DNA of 13,902 bases from Chloroflexota bacterium (lineage in GTDB: Bacteria; Chloroflexota; Dehalococcoidia; Lucifugimonadales; Lucifugimonadaceae): positions 1 through 13,902 of the forward strand of contig JACQUF010000498.1 in the NCBI GenBank assembly GCA_016210435.1, in the 5' to 3' direction. The position numbers and the translations under genes were made by a program. The notes under the pieces are model-generated. The model did no database searches. It worked only from the letters and a program-made list of their open reading frames with translations, and was not told where the DNA came from. Below, one piece after another: positions 4,895 through 10,413 of the stretch. Numbering within the stretch: the stretch's first letter is position 1; each line of letters begins with the position of its first letter.

Positions 4895-6495
4895 GCCCTC
4901 TGAATGGCAATGGACATAGGCCGCCTGGAGCAGTCGCCGTGCCGGTGAAGAACGAGCCGGGCAAGTTCGACTGGGCCACGCTTGGCGCAGATAACGCAGC
5001 GACGTCGCTGATCCCGGAGGGACTCGCCCGCCGGCATCTCGCATTTCCTGCCCGGATCGAAGGCAACCGTCTCGTAGTGGTCATGGCTAACCCGACCGAC
5101 TACGCCGCGATTCAGGCCCTCGAAGCCCGTTCCCGGATGGAGGTCGTGCCGCTTCTCGGCGGCGTCGACGACGTCATGAAAGCGATCGACGTCCACTACT
5201 CCGCGAGCGTGCCGGATGCGTTCGTCGAAGCCGTGGACGTGAGCTTTGCGGGCAAGACGGACGGGACGGCAAGGGACGTGGTCCGCGAGATCCCGCTCGT
5301 TCAGGACGCCGACCTCATCACGGACGACCCGAACTCGAGCCCGGTCATAAAGGTCGTCGACAGCCTGATGGCGCAGGCGGTGAAGGCCCGGGCGACCGAC
5401 ATTCACGTCGAGCCGCTCGAAGGACGCCTGCGCGTGCGGCTCCGCATCGACGGCCTGCTCCAGGAGGTCGTGACGCTCCCGCTTGCCGCCCACAACGCGA
5501 TCGTCTCCCGGATCAAGGTGATGGCGGGAATGGACATCGCGGAGCGCCGCCGGCCCCAGGATGGCCATTTCGCGATCCGCATCGGCCAGACCAGCGTCGA
5601 CGTGCGTGCCGCGACCGGCGACACCGTGCACGGTGAGATGGTTGTGCTGCGTCTCCTGAACAAATCTCTGAAGCTCTTTTCTCTTGATGGCCTGGGCCTC
5701 TCGCATGCAGCCGCACAGGGCATTCGGCGGATGCTGGCGGCGCCCTACGGGATCATGCTCGTGGCCGGCCCGACCGGCGCCGGGAAGACCACCACGCTCT
5801 ACGCGTCACTGAACGAGCTCGATCGCAAGAAGCTGAACATCGTCACGATCGAGGACCCGGTCGAGTACCGCTTCGAGGGCATCAACTCGATGCAGATAAA
5901 TACCAAGGCGGGGCTGACGTTTGCCAACAGCCTGCGTGCGGTATTGCGGCTCGACCCGGACGTGGTCCTTGTCGGCGAGATCCGCGACTCCGAGACCGCC
6001 CGGATTGCGGTGCAAGCAGCACTCACAGGCCATCTGGTCCTGTCGTCGATCCACGCGAACGATGCCACCAGGGCGGTCACCAGGATCGTCGACCTGGAAG
6101 TCGAGCCGTTTCTGCTCTCCTCCGCCCTGCTTGGTGTGGTTGGTCAACGCATGATCCGCAAGATCGACCCGCATTGTGCCGTTGCGCACTGGCCCGAGGA
6201 ACGCGACCTCCAGATCCTCGATGGAAAGCCGAGCGACCCCAAGGCGCGGCTGCACCGCGGCGAGGGCTGCTACTTCTGCTCGTCGACAGGCTATTTCGGG
6301 CGCACCGGCGTCTTCGAGGTGCTGGTCGCCAGCGATCAGTTCAAGTCGCTGGTCAACAAGGGCGCCGGACACCAGGAACTTTTCGCCCACGCAGTGACCG
6401 AAGGCATGGTCACGATTAAACAGGATGCCATTCAGAAGGCGCTGGATGGGGTCACGACGCCGCTGGAAATCCTTCGGAGTGTGTACGCGCTATGA
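4891..6495 (+). CDS. pilB: Type IV pilus extension ATPase PilB (GspE family)
   Basis: This 534-residue cytoplasmic hexameric ATPase drives pilin polymerisation through PilC. The N-terminal MshEN/T2SSE-N-like domain (about 38–115) is followed by the secretion ATPase core. Visible motifs are ATDIHVEP, IVSRIKVMAGMDIAERRRPQDG (arginine fingers), Walker A GPTGAGKT (293–300), the Asp box IEDPVEYR, Walker B VVLVGEIRD with E363, and the His box GHLVLSSIHAND. The zinc-binding tetracysteine is incomplete: the first Cys is D426 (D-P-H-C429) while C460 and C463 are kept. Such a loop is typical of PilB/GspE rather than PilT, and the full length and N-domain also argue for extension. It starts at GTG with GGAGGGGG upstream and overlaps the regulator by 4 nt. 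ATGA overlap links it to pilC. Confidence 0.96.
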   Translation: MSPLNGNGHRPPGAVAVPVKNEPGKFDWATLGADNAATSLIPEGLARRHLAFPARIEGNRLVVVMANPTDYAAIQALEARSRMEVVPLLGGVDDVMKAIDVHYSASVPDAFVEAVDVSFAGKTDGTARDVVREIPLVQDADLITDDPNSSPVIKVVDSLMAQAVKARATDIHVEPLEGRLRVRLRIDGLLQEVVTLPLAAHNAIVSRIKVMAGMDIAERRRPQDGHFAIRIGQTSVDVRAATGDTVHGEMVVLRLLNKSLKLFSLDGLGLSHAAAQGIRRMLAAPYGIMLVAGPTGAGKTTTLYASLNELDRKKLNIVTIEDPVEYRFEGINSMQINTKAGLTFANSLRAVLRLDPDVVLVGEIRDSETARIAVQAALTGHLVLSSIHANDATRAVTRIVDLEVEPFLLSSALLGVVGQRMIRKIDPHCAVAHWPEERDLQILDGKPSDPKARLHRGEGCYFCSSTGYFGRTGVFEVLVASDQFKSLVNKGAGHQELFAHAVTEGMVTIKQDAIQKALDGVTTPLEILRSVYAL

Positions 6496-7640
6496 CGCAG
6501 AGTGTGGCCGCACAGCCGCCTGCGAGGCCGGCGGACAGCCGCCCCGCCCCGGCTGTACTTCCAAAGCGGAAATACTTCTTCGGGCTCATCGATTCGAGCG
6601 ACAAGATCAGCCGGCGCGAGCTCGTCTCATTCACACGTGAACTCAGTACCCTCCTTGAAGCCGGCGTGCCGTTGGTCCCCGCGCTCAAACTGCTGACCGA
6701 GCAGCGAAAGAACAAGGCCCTCGGCGCGGTCATCGAGGTCATGCTCGGCGATCTTGCTTCGGGTACGTCCCTCGCCAGCGCCATGGCCCGGCATCCGAAG
6801 GTGTTTGGCAACGTCTATGTACGTACCGTAGGCACGAGCGAGCACGGGGCGCCGATCGTGGCCGCGCTCAACCACGCGGCAGAATTCCTGGAATCGGCAG
6901 AATCCGCGCTGGCGCAGCTGAAAAAGGCGCTGATCTACCCGTCGATCGTTCTGTTGCTCGGTCTCGGAGTGAGCTACATGATGCTCACCGTGACCTTGCC
7001 TCCGATGATCGGGCTGTTCAGCAGCCTGGACACGGGGCTGCCTCTCCCGACGCGGATTCTCATCGCGGTATCGGGATTCCTCCAGGCCTACAAGCTTTAC
7101 GTGATCATCGCCCTGCTGGCCGTTGTGTTTGGCCTCTATCGCTACGGAAGGACGCCGCGCGGCCGCTACCGCATCCACACATGGATCCTGAAGATTCCGG
7201 TGATCTCAAACATCGTGCTTCAGAACGACATCGCGCGGTCCGCCGGGGCGATGTCTGCGCTGACGTCCGCCGGGCTTCCCCTCGCCGAGGCCATGGAAGT
7301 CGCAATCGATACGGCATCGAACGAGGTCGTGAAGCAGGCGCTCCGGCAGGCCAGAGTGCGGCTGATCGCGGGGGAAGGTCTGGCCGTCCCGCTCGCTGAG
7401 ACCGGCATCTTCCCAGCGACTTTCACGCAGGCTCTCCGGGTCGCGGAGGACACCGGCACGCTCGACGCCAATCTGCGCCGAGTAGCCGAGTTCTACAAGA
7501 AGGACGCCTCAGAGGCGGTCCGGACCTTTGGCAGCCTGCTCGAGCCCCTTTCCACCGTGACCATCTCGCTCCTGGTTGGATTCATGGCCCTTGCCGTGAT
7601 CATGCCGATGTATTCGGTCCTGACCGCGCTCAGCAAATAG
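6492..7640 (+). CDS. pilC: Type IV pilus inner-membrane platform protein PilC (GspF family)
   Basis: This 382-residue polytopic membrane protein carries two T2SSF domains (about 44–167 and 246–368), each starting in the usual way (RELVSFTRELSTLLEAGVPLVPAL… and NDIARSAGAMSALTSAGLPLAEAM…). Membrane segments are near 150–172, 201–217 and 353–375. It is the rotor/platform that couples PilB ATP hydrolysis to insertion of pilins into the fibre base. The N-terminal about 25 residues are a Pro/Ala-rich extension. The start overlaps pilB (ATGA); the nearest GGAG is about 12 bases upstream, so translational coupling probably matters more than SD strength. Length is close to the family norm of about 400. 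Confidence 0.96.
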   Translation: MTQSVAAQPPARPADSRPAPAVLPKRKYFFGLIDSSDKISRRELVSFTRELSTLLEAGVPLVPALKLLTEQRKNKALGAVIEVMLGDLASGTSLASAMARHPKVFGNVYVRTVGTSEHGAPIVAALNHAAEFLESAESALAQLKKALIYPSIVLLLGLGVSYMMLTVTLPPMIGLFSSLDTGLPLPTRILIAVSGFLQAYKLYVIIALLAVVFGLYRYGRTPRGRYRIHTWILKIPVISNIVLQNDIARSAGAMSALTSAGLPLAEAMEVAIDTASNEVVKQALRQARVRLIAGEGLAVPLAETGIFPATFTQALRVAEDTGTLDANLRRVAEFYKKDASEAVRTFGSLLEPLSTVTISLLVGFMALAVIMPMYSVLTALSK

Positions 7641-7673
7641 GACACACAGGGAATCAGGCGAGGCGGCAACGAG

Positions 7674-8066
7674 ATGTTCGGGCGGAACCACTCGATACGC
7701 GCGAGGGCCGGGATGAGGCAACGGGGTTTCATCATGGTCGAAACGGTGTTCGCCATCGCAATCATCGGCACCGCGGTTGCGACCGCTGCCGGCGCGATGT
7801 CGGTCTCCGCAAAGGTGATGGAACGGGCCTCGGTGAGGACCACTGCCGCCTGGATCGCGGTATCCCAGGCTGAACTGATCCGAGACGCGACTTACGTGGC
7901 GACAGGCGGCCAGTACACGTTGGTGCCGACCCCATCCGGCTTCACCGTGTCGAATGCGACCAGCGCGTTCCCGGGTGGCGACGCAGCAATCCAGAACGTC
8001 ACGATCACAGTCCAAAGGAACGGAGTAACGGTTCTGACCTCCCAGATTGTGAAGGTGGACCGGTGA
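7674..8066 (+). CDS. Minor pilin, PilV/GspI-type prepilin
   Basis: This is a 130-residue prepilin-like protein. The leader ends RQRG18 and is followed by ^FIMVETVFAIAIIGTAVATAAGAM, with Glu at mature position 5, the signature of a substrate of prepilin peptidase. The C-terminal domain is small and beta-rich (QYTLVPTPSGFTVS…VTITVQRNGVTVLTSQIVKV). First of three consecutive pilin-like genes, it occupies the position and has the size of PilV/GspI/ComGE-type minor pilins that start fibre assembly. An alternative start is ATG at 7713 with GAGGG five bases upstream, which would give a 5-residue leader more like other type IV prepilins. The gap after pilC is 33 nt. The subtype is inferred from position. 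Confidence 0.82.
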   Translation: MFGRNHSIRARAGMRQRGFIMVETVFAIAIIGTAVATAAGAMSVSAKVMERASVRTTAAWIAVSQAELIRDATYVATGGQYTLVPTPSGFTVSNATSAFPGGDAAIQNVTITVQRNGVTVLTSQIVKVDR

Positions 8067-8548
8067 TGGGCGCCGCTGGACGCAAGCAGCGCGGCTTCCT
8101 GCTGGCTGAATTCGTGGTCGGGCTGGGCCTCAGCAGCGTTTTCGCGGCAATCGTCGTCTCGTCCATATACCAGCTCAACCGGGCGTCGACGAACGGCGAG
8201 GCGACACTTGAGGTCCTGACCGAAGTCCAGAAAGCGGCGGTCTGGGTGACGCGCGACGTCCGAAAGGCCAGCTCCAGCAATCTCACCGACGGTGGCGGCG
8301 CGGTATCGTCCGCGAGCTTCAGCTGGATCGACAGCGGCGGGGCCTCGCACAGCTGCTCGTACGCGCTCTCCGGGACTCAGTTGCAACGGACATGCGACGG
8401 CTCGCCGAGCGTCGCGGCCCGTGCCGTCTCAGGACTTTCATTCTCCCGATCCGGCAGCCTCGTGTCGGTCGGTTTTACGGTCACGCCGGCAGAGCGCCCT
8501 TCGTACGCGGAGACAGTGTCTTTGCGGGTCGCAATGAGGGCGCGGTGA
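8066..8548 (+). CDS. Minor pilin, PilW/GspJ-type prepilin
   Basis: This is a 160-residue prepilin-like protein. After leader GRKQRG10 comes ^FLLAEFVVGLGLSSVFAAIVVSSIYQL with Glu5, then an amphipathic helix (TEVQKAAVWVTRDVRKASS) typical of GspJ/PilW. A beta domain follows with two cysteines 14 residues apart (SHSCSY…RTCDG) that could form a disulfide. The ATG overlaps the previous stop (TGATG) and has GGTGG seven bases upstream; a GTG three bases earlier is the alternative. It is tightly coupled to both neighbours. With its neighbours it probably forms the minor-pilin tip/initiation complex. Confidence 0.83.
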   Translation: MGAAGRKQRGFLLAEFVVGLGLSSVFAAIVVSSIYQLNRASTNGEATLEVLTEVQKAAVWVTRDVRKASSSNLTDGGGAVSSASFSWIDSGGASHSCSYALSGTQLQRTCDGSPSVAARAVSGLSFSRSGSLVSVGFTVTPAERPSYAETVSLRVAMRAR

Positions 8549-8549
8549 G

Positions 8550-9779
8550 ATGCGCTGGTTGACCAGAGCCTCGCAGGGCGGGTATCTGTCGCTCACGATC
8601 GGCATGCTCGGCCTCGTGATGTGCGGTGCAATTGCGGCGCCACTGGTTGCCCGGGCGGCCACAGCCCTGAGGGCGCAGGAAACGTCGAGCCCGGTAGGTT
8701 CGGAACTTAGCGGTGTAATCTCCGCGGCCGAGCATGGATTATGGCGGATCGAGAACGATACCGCCTTCCTGAGCGGCATGACCGGCAGCCCTCCCAGTTC
8801 CACTTACACCCTGGATCTTCCTGAAGGCACGGCGACCATCACCGTCACGCAATCGTCCGACCCGCCTGGCGGCGACGGGCTGAACCTTTATCTGACGGTC
8901 ACGCCCAACCTGGTCCAGCCAAATACGGCGACGACGGTCACGTACACGATCCGGGCTGTAAACAACAGCAGTTCGGCCCAATCGATCGATCGCGTCGAGG
9001 CCGACCCGCAATCGTTCAACCCGACGTATGTCGCCAACTCGACGACCGGTTTCACGACAGCCGAGCCGACTTACACCGCCGGAGCGTGGCGATGGAACGT
9101 GGTACCCGCCGTCTTGGTCCCACCCTTCGCGAGCGAGGTCTCGATGTCCTGGCAAATGCAGATAAATCAGAACGAGGGCGACTACTTCGTTGCTGGCTCA
9201 GCGCGTTTCGTCAATGTCGGTACCGTCACTGCCCCGATGACGTCAAGCGTGCGGGTTGCCAGCATGAACGATATCGATGTCGGCACGACCGTGACGCCGC
9301 CGCTGGTCAGCGCGGGCAACAACCTCGAGTTCGAGTACACGATCACGATCACTAACAACGCGATAAGCACGCGGACGATCGACTGGGTCAAGCATTACAC
9401 GGGCACCGAGTTCAATCACCTTGTCGGTTCAACGAGCGGTTTCACAACCGCGGACCCGCAGCGAAACTCTGACGGCAACGGCCGGTGGGAATACTCCTGG
9501 AACGTCAGCGTTCCGATTCCCTCTGGCCAGTCGCGTCAGCTCGTTTTCGACATGAACGCAAACCTCGTTCCCGGCACCTATTACGCCGAGAGCAAGATGC
9601 GTGCCGAGGAAGACACGCAAGCGAACGGGCAGGAGGCGACCGCGACCAGCGGCAACACCGCCCCGGTGCTGGCGGTCCGTATCTACCGCATCACGGCCGT
9701 GCTGGGAGGTCGCGAGGTGACAGTCGACGCGAGCCTTGACAACCTCGGCGTGACGATCACGTCCTGGACGGAGGACTAA
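8550..9779 (+). CDS. PilX/GspK-position minor pilin with two beta-repeat domains (putative tip adhesin)
   Basis: This is a 409-residue protein. The N-terminus (SQGG11^Y, then LSLTIGMLGLVMCGAIAAPLV) resembles a prepilin leader and helix, but mature position 5 is Thr. Lack of Glu5 is a feature of GspK-like tip pilins. After a linker come two repeats of a Thr/Val/Asn-rich beta sandwich resembling DUF11/CARDB-type Ig folds, at about 111–232 and 241–376. They share STxGFTTAxP (164–173 and 294–303) and G-D/T-Y-F/Y-x-A segments (210 and 342). The length is well above ordinary minor pilins, so surface display and binding are plausible. It lies 1 nt after the J-type pilin and 2 nt before pilO. The function at the pilus tip is inference. 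Confidence 0.75.
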   Translation: MRWLTRASQGGYLSLTIGMLGLVMCGAIAAPLVARAATALRAQETSSPVGSELSGVISAAEHGLWRIENDTAFLSGMTGSPPSSTYTLDLPEGTATITVTQSSDPPGGDGLNLYLTVTPNLVQPNTATTVTYTIRAVNNSSSAQSIDRVEADPQSFNPTYVANSTTGFTTAEPTYTAGAWRWNVVPAVLVPPFASEVSMSWQMQINQNEGDYFVAGSARFVNVGTVTAPMTSSVRVASMNDIDVGTTVTPPLVSAGNNLEFEYTITITNNAISTRTIDWVKHYTGTEFNHLVGSTSGFTTADPQRNSDGNGRWEYSWNVSVPIPSGQSRQLVFDMNANLVPGTYYAESKMRAEEDTQANGQEATATSGNTAPVLAVRIYRITAVLGGREVTVDASLDNLGVTITSWTED

Positions 9780-9781
9780 CG

Positions 9782-10411
9782 ATGCGGACCCAGCTCAAAC
9801 TGCCGCCCCGCCTGCAGCGTCCGCTTCACCGGCTCTACACGCCGTTCACGCTGGTAGGCGCGATCGCCCTCGGGTATGTCGTGCTCGGCGTCCTCTATGT
9901 ACAGGCCGATGGCAAAACCGCGGAGTTGGAACGCAGGGCGCAGGTAAACCGCGCTGCCCTGCGAAGACCGATGCTCGACCTCGAAAATCTCGAGGCGGAC
10001 CTGCGAGAAACAGAAGGCAGCATTGAAGAATTGAAATCCCGCCGCGTCTCCTCCATTCCTGAAGAAGATCTCGTGCAACAAACGCTGTCCGCGGCCCGTC
10101 AGGCCGGGATCACAGTATCCAGCGCGGGTACAAGAGTCGAGACGACCGTCGACAGGGACGGCGGAAAGGTCAGAGCACCCCCATTCTTTCTGAGAGCGAC
10201 GGGTGCGATAGAGCAGATCGAACAGTTCCTCGCCGCGATGGAGAAGGGAAGCGTCGAAACCCTCGAGATCCAGTCTGCCCTTGTGACCAGAGAAACGAAC
10301 GTGCACGTGCTGACGCTGAGCGCCGTGATCTACAGCCATCCTCCGCTCGACGCAGGCCCGGCAGAAGCGAAAGGCCAGGCAACTCCCACGTCCCAGGTTG
10401 GGAGGAAGTGA
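9782..10411 (+). CDS. pilO: Type IV pilus alignment protein PilO
   Basis: This 209-residue bitopic membrane protein has a basic cytoplasmic N-terminus, one membrane segment (about 21–40: PFTLVGAIALGYVVLGVLYV), a coiled coil (about 44–92), and a ferredoxin-like domain (about 95–190, EEDLVQQTLSAARQAGITV…GAIEQIEQFLAAMEKGSVETLEIQS). This is the PilO/GspM architecture. It should pair with the PilN-like domain encoded by the next gene and bridge PilM to PilC and the pilins. GGAGG lies seven bases before the ATG. A 2-nt gap separates it from genes on either side. Gene order (PilO before PilMN) is inverted relative to the common pilM-N-O order. Confidence 0.85.
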   Translation: MRTQLKLPPRLQRPLHRLYTPFTLVGAIALGYVVLGVLYVQADGKTAELERRAQVNRAALRRPMLDLENLEADLRETEGSIEELKSRRVSSIPEEDLVQQTLSAARQAGITVSSAGTRVETTVDRDGGKVRAPPFFLRATGAIEQIEQFLAAMEKGSVETLEIQSALVTRETNVHVLTLSAVIYSHPPLDAGPAEAKGQATPTSQVGRK

Positions 10412-10413
10412 CG

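Noticed and set aside
4861..5706. Long minus-strand frame inside pilB
   Set aside because: It is antisense to an unmistakable PilB and is His/Arg/Asp-rich as expected for the complement of a GC-rich gene.
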